This document shows positions 25,308-32,923 of a stretch of DNA of 64,000 nucleotides, one piece after another. Source of the DNA: JBFLVT01 sp036804525 (GTDB lineage: Bacteria; Bacillota; Desulfotomaculia; Desulfotomaculales; JASEER01); assembly GCA_036804525.1 (NCBI GenBank), contig DAIRSE010000003.1, forward strand, positions 119,232 through 183,231, given 5' to 3'. The notes beneath the pieces are model-generated. The model made no database searches, was not told where the DNA came from, and saw only the letters and a program-made list of their open reading frames with translations. Made by a program: the position numbers and the translations under genes. How positions within the stretch are numbered: the stretch's first letter is position 1; each line of letters begins with the position of its first letter.

Positions 25308-25777
25308 AGGTCAGCCTCCACAGCTTCCCGGATCACGATCTCCACTCTGGGTTCTCCAAACCGCTTCCGCACAACAGCATCCACGATCCGGGAATCATTG
25401 GTGTACAGGACTTGCTCTAAGGCATCGGTAACCGCCTTCCCTAAATTGTCCCAATCAGGCTTGGTAAGCGGGAATAACACCCGCTTGGGCAGACTCTTGG
25501 GCCGCAGCCGGAAAAAAGTGGCCTGCAACACCAACGGCCCGTCTAACAGCTTCCCAGCCATCCCCATCTCCTGCCTGATCTGCTGGGCCACCCAATTGAT
25601 TCTCTCCTGCCAATTAACCGTATTGCTCGGAGTGTAATAGATCACCCGACCATTGCGGAGAGTCGCTTTCCTGGCCCTTTCCTGACCAACCGGCTCTCCA
25701 TAAACAGTGAACCTGTATTCTCTGTTAGGCCCTAGCTCTCCGATGACGGGCGGGGCCGACCGTTTCCGCGCCGACAC
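25304..25777 (-). CDS. rusA: RusA-family Holliday junction resolvase
   Basis: About 157 residues from a GTG at 25777 with a GGTGAAGA site. An earlier start would overlap the next gene heavily. It has FTVYGEPVGQERARKA at the amino end and the acidic core KPDWDNLGKAVTDALEQV with Asp108, Asp110, Asp118 and Asp128 (in TNDSRI), which match the RusA metal-binding set. It resolves four-way junctions or branched replication DNA for the phage. Confidence 0.82.
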   Translation of the reverse strand: MSARKRSAPPVIGELGPNREYRFTVYGEPVGQERARKATLRNGRVIYYTPSNTVNWQERINWVAQQIRQEMGMAGKLLDGPLVLQATFFRLRPKSLPKRVLFPLTKPDWDNLGKAVTDALEQVLYTNDSRIVDAVVRKRFGEPRVEIVIREAVEADL

Positions 25778-26138
25778 ACTCTTCACCAAGCTGATCCATC
25801 CTTTCCCGGTACTCTCTGAAGGTGGGCAACAACGATAGATCGAACAACCCCACCTTCTTCGGCTCCTCAGCCCGAGCAACCAGATCCTGTGAGCCTCGGC
25901 TCCGCTTTAAGATAATGATCTTGGAATCTCCACAGAACCACTCGCCAAGACTCACCGTAAATGCATACCCCTTAGCAGATCGGCAAACGATAAACCTTTT
26001 GTTGACAACTTCCACCTTGCCCCGCTTGACACGGGGCGAACCAGTACCAAACTCCGGTCGGTGATGCACCTCAACATAATCCCCCACCATCACCGGCGGC
26101 CACTGCTTAAGCCGTTCCTGGCTGTCTATACCGGCCAT
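25725..26138 (-). CDS. phage protein of unknown function
   Basis: 137 residues with a strand-rich middle: VMVGDYVEVHHRPEFGTGSPRVKRGKVEVVNKRFIVCR. The 53-base overlap with the RusA gene suggests the true stop or start of one of them differs. Unknown family. Confidence 0.4.
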   Translation of the reverse strand: MAGIDSQERLKQWPPVMVGDYVEVHHRPEFGTGSPRVKRGKVEVVNKRFIVCRSAKGYAFTVSLGEWFCGDSKIIILKRSRGSQDLVARAEEPKKVGLFDLSLLPTFREYRERMDQLGEECVGAETVGPARHRRARA

Positions 26139-26557
26139 CCCAATCGCCTCGCAATCTCTCTGACAATCTTCGTCCTGTAGTCATAACAAGTGCGTTTCGA
26201 GATATGGCACTCCCTGGCGATATACTCCACATCCCTCTCCAATTTCCAGTACCACAGCTGCACCAACCGAAACTCACTCTCACCCAGCCTTTCCAGAACA
26301 TACTCCACGGCCTCAATCCTGCGGGCCGACTCCAGAATTGCCAGCGTCTCCAGCTTGGCAACTCTCTGGAAAGTCGGATCACCCACATCCGTTCCGGTTG
26401 GCTCAAGCGAATACTTGACCGCGCCGATCCCCCGGATATCATCTTGCAACCACGCCAACTCCCGCTTGATGGCGTGATAGTTATAAAGCAAGGCTTCTAC
26501 GCAGCGGTAATTCTGCTCCTCAATAGTCAATTTTTTGCGTTTATGTCCCTGTGGCAA
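26126..26557 (-). CDS. ArpU/RinA-like late transcription regulator
   Basis: 143 residues, mostly helical, starting MPQGHKRKKLTIEEQNYRC, with a carboxy sigma-region-4-like helix-turn-helix (RLVQLWYWKLERDVEYIARE, then CHISKRTCYDYRTKIVREI). ArpU/RinA/LmaC-type proteins activate late genes of Gram-positive phages. The phased repeats near 17907-17926 at the late promoter are a fitting target. Confidence 0.65.
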   Translation of the reverse strand: MPQGHKRKKLTIEEQNYRCVEALLYNYHAIKRELAWLQDDIRGIGAVKYSLEPTGTDVGDPTFQRVAKLETLAILESARRIEAVEYVLERLGESEFRLVQLWYWKLERDVEYIARECHISKRTCYDYRTKIVREIARRLGWPV

Positions 26558-26608
26558 CTCAAAGCCCTCCCCTCAGAGGTTGGCCCCGTCACCACTTGCA
26601 CCGATTAA

Positions 26609-27157
26609 CTAGGCCGTATCTTTCTCTCTCTCGATGGCCCCTTGCTGCTCCAAGTACTCACCCAAGGCCAGCCACAACCTTTTGGCCTGCTCGACCTGGG
26701 CAGCCTTGGCTTGGATCTCCTCCTGGATAAACTCACTGACAGTGCGGAACAACCGTTCGCCCCTGGCCCGAATCCTGGCCGCTTCATCCCCCGTGTCTTT
26801 GGCCTTAAGGATCTCTTGTCTCAACTGCCGGACGCTCCACTGGTTGCTAACCGAACGATCCAACCACATCTGCGGAGCCTGTGTCCTGGCACATACCCGG
26901 TACAACTCCCACGGGTAATTGAAATCCCGCAACTCTTCCCCAAAAGTAGCTGCCACTTTCACCAGTTCGTGAATGTACCGGGCCGTATACCCCAACTCAG
27001 CCCCCATCGTCCTGGCAAACCCCTTACCAGGATAATCGGCCTTGGCTTTGATAAGAATGTCGCCCTTGAGCCATCTGGCCTTGCGCTCCGTTTCGTCCAA
27101 GTTGAGAATGGCACTGATATACTCCTCCAGCGGCTTCCTCTCGGTATCCTCACTCAC
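26609..27157 (-). CDS. phage protein with helix-rich, parS/ParB-like HTH traits, unknown
   Basis: About 182 residues from the GTG at 27157, which overlaps the end of the HNH-like gene. It has PLEEYISAILNLDETERKARWLKG, then FARTMGAELGYTARYIHELVKVAATFG (HTH-like), and a long helical tail (EFIQEEIQAKAAQVEQAKRLWLALGEYLEQQ). Its role is probably DNA or replisome binding. The exact family was not recognised. Confidence 0.45.
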   Translation of the reverse strand: MSEDTERKPLEEYISAILNLDETERKARWLKGDILIKAKADYPGKGFARTMGAELGYTARYIHELVKVAATFGEELRDFNYPWELYRVCARTQAPQMWLDRSVSNQWSVRQLRQEILKAKDTGDEAARIRARGERLFRTVSEFIQEEIQAKAAQVEQAKRLWLALGEYLEQQGAIEREKDTA

Positions 27158-27443
27158 CCTGCCCAACCTCCTCTGAGAATGCTGCCCGCTGTTCCTGGCT
27201 AAGCAAATGCTTGTACTTTTTGAAGAACGACCTGCGCCCAATTCGGTGTGCTTCCTTATGATGCTTCCCACACACCGGTAATTTATTGATTGCCACATCC
27301 TTTAGATCTGGTCGCGCCCCCCTGGTATGAATCCAATGATGCTCATCATCCGCAGGCTGGCCGCATATCGCACAATACTGGTCGATGTAGCCATCCAACC
27401 ACTCCTGGGGAAGCTCCTGCGGGTCAACTCTCTTGCGCTTCAA
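27150..27443 (-). CDS. HNH-like zinc protein (DUF968/Ref-type)
   Basis: About 97 residues, with a TTG start near 27443. It carries CAICGQPADDEHHWIHTRGARPD and LPVCGKHHKEAH: CxxC ... HHxxH ... C-x2-HH, the layout of DUF968/HNH nickase-like phage proteins near the replication/recombination genes. No ATG exists in frame downstream of the overlap, so the start is inferred. Confidence 0.6.
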   Translation of the reverse strand: MKRKRVDPQELPQEWLDGYIDQYCAICGQPADDEHHWIHTRGARPDLKDVAINKLPVCGKHHKEAHRIGRRSFFKKYKHLLSQEQRAAFSEEVGQGE

Positions 27444-27627
27444 TGGCCCAATCAAACTGTGCCCTGACCTTTGCCGCTTCCAAGATCCCCGCAACCAGAA
27501 CAGTCGGCAGAGGCGTCTCCTTGCCATTTTCCTTGCAGACAATCACCAGATCCTCAGTCTGATTCGTGGCATCCAAGACATAGCGGATCTTGATCTCATA
27601 TTCAACCTTCCCGACCTGGAAGAGCAT
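27424..27627 (-). CDS. small phage protein of unknown function
   Basis: About 67 residues from the ATG at 27627, which has a GGGGGAGGG site. It has MLFQVGKVEYEIKIRYVLDATNQTEDLVIVCKENG, four strands, then a short helix. An ancestral ATG ten codons earlier overlaps the upstream gene. Unknown family. Confidence 0.45.
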   Translation of the reverse strand: MLFQVGKVEYEIKIRYVLDATNQTEDLVIVCKENGKETPLPTVLVAGILEAAKVRAQFDWAIEAQES

Positions 27628-27646
27628 CTGCCCTCCCCCTCTCTTC

Positions 27647-28012
27647 TTAAACTGCAAACCGCATCTGGGGTGCGATTCTTGCGACCAACTCCCGGAGTGC
27701 CCCGACCGTCAACTGCTCCAACAACCTCTCATCCCCCGGCGGGACGACCGCCTCTAGTGCTCGTGCCACCTCTGCGACATCAGTTGTCCCGGCCAGCCGG
27801 ACAGCTTCCTCAATGTAGCGCAGCCCGTCACTATGCTCCTTACGGAATCCCCCCTTGAGCCTCTGCTTCTTGACCGCCTGCTGGCCCACGGAACGGCCAA
27901 GGATCTGGCTCAACTCCTCAGCCATCTGCCGGTCATTCATCTCCAAATAGTGCGCCTCAATGAACGTCCGAACGATCTCCATCTCCCTCTGCTTGGGACT
28001 CTTGTCACCCAA
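27647..28012 (-). CDS. HTH-containing phage protein
   Basis: 121 residues, helical, with MEIVRTFIEAHYLEMNDRQMAEELSQILGRSVGQQAVKKQRLKGG, an apparent HTH module. It lies downstream of dnaB and may serve the initiator or a late-gene switch. No family is assigned. Confidence 0.45.
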   Translation of the reverse strand: MGDKSPKQREMEIVRTFIEAHYLEMNDRQMAEELSQILGRSVGQQAVKKQRLKGGFRKEHSDGLRYIEEAVRLAGTTDVAEVARALEAVVPPGDERLLEQLTVGALRELVARIAPQMRFAV

Positions 28013-28027
28013 CCTCCCACACCCCCT

Positions 28028-29395
28028 TTAGTTAACATCGTGATCGGAAAAGACCATAAACCGCTTATGGAACATCACCGGCACCCGACCGACCGGGCCG
28101 TTGCGCTGCTTCGCAACAATCAACTGCCGGATACCGCACAACTCTTCCGGTGGTACCTCGTCATTAACTCCGACCCCACTGGATTTCTTGGCTGGTGTAT
28201 GCAGGAAAATCACAACATCGGCATCTTGTTCGATTTCTCCAGAATCCCGCAAATCACTAAGAAGAGGGGTTTTGTCTGCCCGCTTCTCAATATCCCTTGA
28301 CATCTGACAAATAACGATCACCGGAACATCCAAATCCCGCGCCAGTGCCTTGAGCCTCTTCGTAACCTGCCCAACGTAATCGTTCTTGCTCCAACCCTTT
28401 TCCCAAGTGTCCTGAATCAACTGGAGATAATCGACCACAATCAGGTCAAGCCTGCCCTCTTTCTTTTTGATCCTCCTGGCCCTGGCACGCATCTGGGCCG
28501 TGGAAATCCTGGGACTGTCATCAACCCAAACCCGCAACCGCTCCAATTCCCACATTGCTCCATCAATCGAATCCCAATCCTCTGGCTGTAGAATCCCATT
28601 GCGTACCCGGCTGCTCTCCACCTGAGCGTGAGCAATCCCGGCTCTCTCAGCAATCTGCTCCTTGCCCATCTCAATTGAGAAGAACAGCACCACGTTGCCC
28701 TGACGGGCTACACGCTCAATGAGATTCTGAGTGAAAGCACTCTTACCCTGACTCGGGCGGCCCGCCAGGATGATTAGATCACCCCGCTGAAGGCCGCCAA
28801 GGATGGCATCCAGCCTGCCAAACCGCGTTTCCACGCCCGTCCGTTCACCCTTGCGCTGTAAATCTCGCAACTCCATCCAGCGCATCGGGATTAATTCCTT
28901 GTACGGCACGGCCTCAACACCATCGCTACCGATGTCCTGCGCCTGCTGGATTAGGTGCTCGATCTCTCCAATTTGGTTGTCCAAATCCCCATCTTCATCC
29001 AAAGCCACCTCAATCGTCCGCTTAGCCGCACGGAACAACATCCGGCGCTGATGCTTCTCCCGAATGATGTTGGCGTAATATTCCACATTCGACGTGGTTG
29101 CGATAAGGTCAATCAATGAAGCTACATAAACCGCTCCACCGACCCTTTGCAACACCCCCGCATCAGTGAGGTACTGAGTAACCGTAACCAAATCCACCGG
29201 CTTTCCATCAGCAGTCAGTTGGAGCACGGCATCCCAAATAATCCCGTGGGCAGGGTGATAGAACATATCCGTTGTGATCCGGTCAATAACCATCATTAAA
29301 GCCTCGTCATCGATCATGCACGCTCCAAGCAAGCACTGTTCGGCATCGATGCTATTAGGTAACGTCCGCCCCCTGTTTGCCACCCCTTTTATCAC
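28028..29395 (-). CDS. dnaB: replicative DNA helicase DnaB
   Basis: 455 residues, normal DnaB length. The amino part is the DnaB-N domain (SIDAEQCLLGACMIDDEALMM). The RecA-like part carries Walker A GRPSQGKS (212-219), DLIVVDYLQL (Walker B), and the R-finger/motif region DLRDSGEIEQDADVVIFLH. It unwinds DNA at the phage fork. Placed directly after the initiator gene as is typical of phage replication modules. Confidence 0.9.
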   Translation of the reverse strand: MIKGVANRGRTLPNSIDAEQCLLGACMIDDEALMMVIDRITTDMFYHPAHGIIWDAVLQLTADGKPVDLVTVTQYLTDAGVLQRVGGAVYVASLIDLIATTSNVEYYANIIREKHQRRMLFRAAKRTIEVALDEDGDLDNQIGEIEHLIQQAQDIGSDGVEAVPYKELIPMRWMELRDLQRKGERTGVETRFGRLDAILGGLQRGDLIILAGRPSQGKSAFTQNLIERVARQGNVVLFFSIEMGKEQIAERAGIAHAQVESSRVRNGILQPEDWDSIDGAMWELERLRVWVDDSPRISTAQMRARARRIKKKEGRLDLIVVDYLQLIQDTWEKGWSKNDYVGQVTKRLKALARDLDVPVIVICQMSRDIEKRADKTPLLSDLRDSGEIEQDADVVIFLHTPAKKSSGVGVNDEVPPEELCGIRQLIVAKQRNGPVGRVPVMFHKRFMVFSDHDVN

Positions 29396-29419
29396 CTCTC
29401 CCCTGACCCCGATTAACTG

Positions 29420-30307
29420 TTAACGGCGTTGCCGCCTCATATGCTCGATTTCATCAACCTGATCCGACAAATCGGGGTACAACTCCAATGACTGCTGCCC
29501 CCCGACCTTTGCAGCCTGAGCCTGCTCCTCTTGATACAACCGCTCACAAATGGCCCGCACATAACTCAATGGATCAAACGTTTCTCTTTCCGCTTCTGTC
29601 AGCTTGGCAATCTTCCAAGACACGCCCTGAATAGAACGAATAACAATGTCAGCCCCGTACTGGTTATAAAGGGTTCCCACCCGTCCGAAATCGCTTGGCT
29701 GTTCTCGCCACCCTGGGATGGCCCGAAACCGAGTTGTTATCTCGCCGATGATTTTTCCGTTGTCAACAGATAAATTGGCCCCTGTGGAATGTTTGAGTCC
29801 TTGCGATGTATTGGTTTCAGGCTTCTCTTCCCTGACCCGCTTCACGCTCACATCTGAATTCTCCAACGTATCAGATTTGATACGTTGATCCTCTGACATC
29901 TTTCTTTCATCCTGAGAAACGCTGGTCGCAATCTGCCGGTACCAACCCATCGTGATCTTCTTGATCACATAGAGATTGGGAGCCGGTTTGCGGTTGTGGA
30001 TCTCAATCAGATCTTTGTCCCGTAACTCATACAGCGCCCGCTTGATAGTAATTAAAGACCAACCCAGCTGGTCAGCCATCGTCTGGCCCCTCGGGAAACA
30101 TGAGCCGTTCCAAGCGTAGGTTAACAATAGCCCATAGACCACCTTGGCCTGCGCCGATATGCCAGGATTCTTGATGATGGCGACAGGGATCTGTACAAAC
30201 CCCATCGCCAACACCGCATCATCCCCATCCTCGAACACGACATTCGGGGTTTGATCTTCCTGGCTACCCAAGGCCACCTGCTTGACCTTTTTCACCACCC
30301 CGATCAC
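29420..30307 (-). CDS. replication initiator (RepA/replisome organiser-like)
   Basis: 295 residues with a winged-HTH amino domain (PGISAQAKVVYGLLLTY, then GQTMADQLGWSLITIKRALYELRDKDLIEI) as in HTH_36/phage replisome organisers, and a carboxy part with ITTRFRAIPGWREQPSDFG. It is followed immediately by dnaB. A GTG start at 30307 overlaps the small membrane gene. The frame itself carries a perfect inverted repeat at 29864-29887, a candidate origin or iteron. Confidence 0.72.
   Translation of the reverse strand: MIGVVKKVKQVALGSQEDQTPNVVFEDGDDAVLAMGFVQIPVAIIKNPGISAQAKVVYGLLLTYAWNGSCFPRGQTMADQLGWSLITIKRALYELRDKDLIEIHNRKPAPNLYVIKKITMGWYRQIATSVSQDERKMSEDQRIKSDTLENSDVSVKRVREEKPETNTSQGLKHSTGANLSVDNGKIIGEITTRFRAIPGWREQPSDFGRVGTLYNQYGADIVIRSIQGVSWKIAKLTEAERETFDPLSYVRAICERLYQEEQAQAAKVGGQQSLELYPDLSDQVDEIEHMRRQRR
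29864..29887. promoter_or_regulatory. 24-bp inverted repeat inside the initiator gene
   Basis: CAACGTATCA-GATT-TGATACGTTG: perfect 10-bp arms with a 4-base centre. Many phage initiators bind iterons inside their own gene, so this is a candidate origin site. I see only one clear copy and no AT-rich element nearby. Confidence 0.5.
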
Positions 30308-30429
30308 CCCGCGATCCTAACGAACTGATAAACCAAATAGCTAACATACAACCCGATAATGAGCCAGAAACCCCAATCGGTAAGAGGCCCGCCGATGATT
30401 ATGCGCTCGACCCTTTCCCACCATTCCAT
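30304..30429 (-). CDS. 41-residue single-span membrane protein
   Basis: A short frame starting ATG at 30429, MEWWERVERIIIGGPL, then a hydrophobic span (DWGFWLIIGLYVSYLVYQFV) and a basic RIAG end. GGAAAGG precedes the start. The stop overlaps the GTG of the initiator gene (GTGA), so the two are coupled. Third tiny membrane protein of this prophage. Confidence 0.55.
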   Translation of the reverse strand: MEWWERVERIIIGGPLTDWGFWLIIGLYVSYLVYQFVRIAG

Positions 30430-30444
30430 CGGCCTTTCCACGGA

Positions 30445-31515
30445 TTAGACCTCCTTCCGCTTAAGATTCCAACGGTCGTACCCCTGCCCCACCTTCCTAA
30501 ACGGCTCCAGATCCTCTGCCGTCACGATCCCGGCCAGGATAGCCGCCTGGATGTCATATGTCACCCGACCAGCAATCGGGGATCTCTGCATAATAAAGCT
30601 CGATGTTTCCAATCGGTTGATCCCCATAGCCTCGCACATCATTCTCAGTTCCCTCTCAATCTCCGACATCCGGCTCTTGCACTCGTCCGCAGCCTTCTCC
30701 TGACCCTTGCGGGAATCCCGAAGCAACTCCCACTCCAGCAGTAAAGGCTCAATGTCCGGCAACATAGCCGCCTCTACACCCAGATGAGGATTGTCCTTCC
30801 AACACAGGTGGTAACCGCTGCAAAAGCGGGTATCCATCCCGCCCCGGATCTTGAATGAACACGGGAACGAATCAGCCGTCATTCCCTCGGGGATATCCGG
30901 CAGGATGGCCTTCTCAGCATACTCATTAAGGGAAACAAGCTCATTTTCGATTTCTCGACCGATGGTAGGATTGTAACGAACGAGGTACGGAGGCAAAGGT
31001 TGAAAGCGCATCCCCACCCGAACCGGCACAAGCTCGATCCACTGGAACATGCGCTGCCCCCGCTTATCTGTTTTGAAGTGTAGATAAGCCTGACACTGCC
31101 TCAACCATTCCGGCTTCGGCAACTCCTCTGCCCTAACAAAATCAGATACGCTCTTAAACTCGAAAGGCCGGGGGATAGAATAGACAATAGCGTCTATGTG
31201 GCCCGAAGCATTGAGGTGTGGGATCTTAACTTCGACCTCCCGGCGAACCAACCCGCCCTTGTACTCTTCCCGGAGCCGCTGTGCTCCCCAATCGCCAACT
31301 ATATGACCACGCTCATAAATCTCGACATCCTGCTCCTGATCATCGATGGCAAGCCCCAACACCTTGGCAACCCGGTGTCGTGGACAGTGACCCGACTCAG
31401 AAAGACGGAACTGTGTGGGATCAAACTTGACCTCAGTACCCACTCTATGAAAATAGGCGGCGAACACCTTATCGCTGACAGTATCCGGCGACATTCTCTC
31501 GGCAGGCATTGACAT
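30445..31515 (-). CDS. Cas4-like Fe-S PD-(D/E)XK nuclease
   Basis: 356 residues. PD-(D/E)XK core: GHIDAIV with Asp108, then FEFKSVS with Glu119-x-Lys121. Four cysteines frame it, Cys44 early and Cys219, Cys232, Cys238 late, the Fe-S pattern of Cas4/AddB-type nucleases. A helical carboxy tail (KSRMSEIERELRMMCEA) is present. It is probably the 5'-3' exonuclease partner of the annealing protein at 32924-33994. Confidence 0.72.
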   Translation of the reverse strand: MSMPAERMSPDTVSDKVFAAYFHRVGTEVKFDPTQFRLSESGHCPRHRVAKVLGLAIDDQEQDVEIYERGHIVGDWGAQRLREEYKGGLVRREVEVKIPHLNASGHIDAIVYSIPRPFEFKSVSDFVRAEELPKPEWLRQCQAYLHFKTDKRGQRMFQWIELVPVRVGMRFQPLPPYLVRYNPTIGREIENELVSLNEYAEKAILPDIPEGMTADSFPCSFKIRGGMDTRFCSGYHLCWKDNPHLGVEAAMLPDIEPLLLEWELLRDSRKGQEKAADECKSRMSEIERELRMMCEAMGINRLETSSFIMQRSPIAGRVTYDIQAAILAGIVTAEDLEPFRKVGQGYDRWNLKRKEV

Positions 31516-31557
31516 TAACCTTATACCCCCTATAAACTGAACGTGAGTTCACCACTC

Positions 31558-31600
31558 TCTCCCTCTTGCAGGGAGACGCGCCCCGCCTGCAACGGGGCGC
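31558..31600. repeat. two adjacent hairpins with complementary loops
   Basis: The first is TCTCCCT-CTTGC-AGGGAGA (31558-31576), the second GCGCCCCG-CCTGCAA-CGGGGCGC (31578-31600). The loop and edge TTGCAGG of the first is complementary to CCTGCAA of the second, so a kissing interaction is possible. They lie in the 200-base space before the nuclease gene. The rest of this gap shows no gene. Confidence 0.45.
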
Positions 31601-31715
31601 ACCCTTCTCTGCCGTATCTCCCCTGTTCCGATAGGGCCTGCCGGGGTCTGTGCGGTGGTTCCCCTCCCGGATGGATTTAATATTTACCCCGGCTGCCGTA
31701 TCTGGTTACTTTGCC

Positions 31716-32429
31716 CTAAGCCCCAGCGAAAGCAAAGGTTCCTTGCTTCGCCTTCCCCTTCCCTTTCCTCTCGAACCGCACCCCCTTTGCGCCCTTAGTG
31801 CACCAGTAATGAACCCTCTGGTACTTGTCGATTTCAGCCTTTGTCAGAATGTCGGCCCCATCGACAAACTTGTAGCCTCTGAATCTCTGATACTTCTTGG
31901 ATGTCCCGCTGCGGTAGTTAAAGACTGCATTGTAGTCCAGGGGCTTTTTGAAGAGGATGATCGGCCCGACTACTTCCACGGCTTCCCCGATTTCCTTCGC
32001 CTGATCGTACAGCTTGTCCAGAGCATCCTTGTCCGACACAGCATAAACCCCACCAACTACCCGGTGTCCGCATCCCCTGGCTGGCTCCTTGGCCGCAACC
32101 GCTGCCGGTACATAAGTGACCTTGCCATCATCGGCAAGCTGGCCGATCTGCTTCCGCATCTCTTCTTGGTGTTGCTCGTCCTGAACGATGACCTCAATCC
32201 GGCTTATCACAAAGTAACCAAAGATCCGACCGTGCCCCCGCTTCCCCTCGTCATGAGCCAGAAAGCACTTTGTTTCACCGGGAATGATCCTATCATCCAG
32301 TTCCCTGATCATCGGTAGCCGTCTGCTACACCCCAACCTTGTCGCCTCTTCCACAAACTTAGCAATCGTAGGATAGAACTTCGTGCCCACCCAGATCAAA
32401 ATGTCCTGCTCCTTGTGCTCCGCCATCAA
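31716..32429 (-). CDS. operator-controlled phage protein of unknown function
   Basis: 237 residues starting MMAEHKEQDILIWVGTKFYPTIAKF, with LDDRIIPGETKCFLAHDEGKRGHGRIFGYFVISRIEVIVQDEQ and later a basic tail (KGKGKAKQGTF). No known family was recognised. It is the first gene behind a promoter with two ATCACCNNNNGGTGAT operators. Confidence 0.5.
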   Translation of the reverse strand: MMAEHKEQDILIWVGTKFYPTIAKFVEEATRLGCSRRLPMIRELDDRIIPGETKCFLAHDEGKRGHGRIFGYFVISRIEVIVQDEQHQEEMRKQIGQLADDGKVTYVPAAVAAKEPARGCGHRVVGGVYAVSDKDALDKLYDQAKEIGEAVEVVGPIILFKKPLDYNAVFNYRSGTSKKYQRFRGYKFVDGADILTKAEIDKYQRVHYWCTKGAKGVRFERKGKGKAKQGTFAFAGA

Positions 32430-32465
32430 TGTAACCCCCCTTGCATTCTCTCTTGAAGCAATCTT

Positions 32466-32514
32466 ATCACCGAATGGTGATTGGGTAAATCGTTTCTTAT
32501 CACCTTTTGGTGAT
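32466..32514 (-). promoter_or_regulatory. promoter with paired 16-bp operators (site 2)
   Basis: ATCACCGAATGGTGAT (32466-32481) and ATCACCTTTTGGTGAT (32499-32514), 33 bp apart. On the minus strand TTTACC, a 17-base spacer containing the first palindrome, and TAAGAT form the core promoter. The second palindrome lies upstream of the -35. The layout equals site 1, so both promoters must share one regulator. Confidence 0.75.
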
Positions 32515-32620
32515 TATTTTAATCTAATCCGATAGGCTCAAATTGAGGGCGGTTGCTGGCACCCCGCCCCCGCTTTCAACCTACCTGGCTTGACCCTCTG
32601 ATCCGCACTTCAAATTATTC

Positions 32621-32827
32621 TCAGGCATCAGTCAGCACTTCTCGCACTCTCACCTGCTGTAGCCGTTTCCAACCAGGCTTATGCACGTCTTGGTAGAACG
32701 TCCGCACCTTAACACCCATCGCAGGCTCCCAGCCAGGCAATCCATTACTGGTGGCACACCTTTGACAATTCTTAACACCCGGTTTCGCGCAATTCTCACA
32801 ACTCGCACCTCTGTTTTCGGTAAGCAT
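32621..32827 (-). CDS. small zinc-ribbon phage protein
   Basis: 68 residues beginning MLTENRGASCENCAKPGVKNCQRCATSNGLPGW with two CxxC knuckles (Cys10/13 and Cys21/24). The basic, strand-rich tail (GVKVRTFYQDVHKPGWKRLQQVRV) suggests nucleic-acid binding. Located between the annealing-protein gene and the operator-controlled gene. Confidence 0.55.
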   Translation of the reverse strand: MLTENRGASCENCAKPGVKNCQRCATSNGLPGWEPAMGVKVRTFYQDVHKPGWKRLQQVRVREVLTDA

Positions 32828-32880
32828 CGCTATTCCTCGCTTTTTGGCCCAGTTTCCACCGAAGCTACGCGGCGTTGGGA

Positions 32881-32903
32881 ACCCCCGGCTTTAGCCGTGG
32901 GGT
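32881..32903 (+). repeat. IS200/IS605-type right-end-like hairpin
   Basis: CCCCCGGCT-TT-AGCCGTGGGG, preceded by GAAGCTACGCGGCGTTGGGAA. This resembles the terminal hairpin and guide scaffold of IS605/TnpB elements ('GAAGC...CCCCGGCTTTAGCCG'). No tnpA or tnpB is present. It may be an insertion relic. Confidence 0.4.
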
Positions 32904-32923
32904 GGCTGACCATATCCAGCAGG

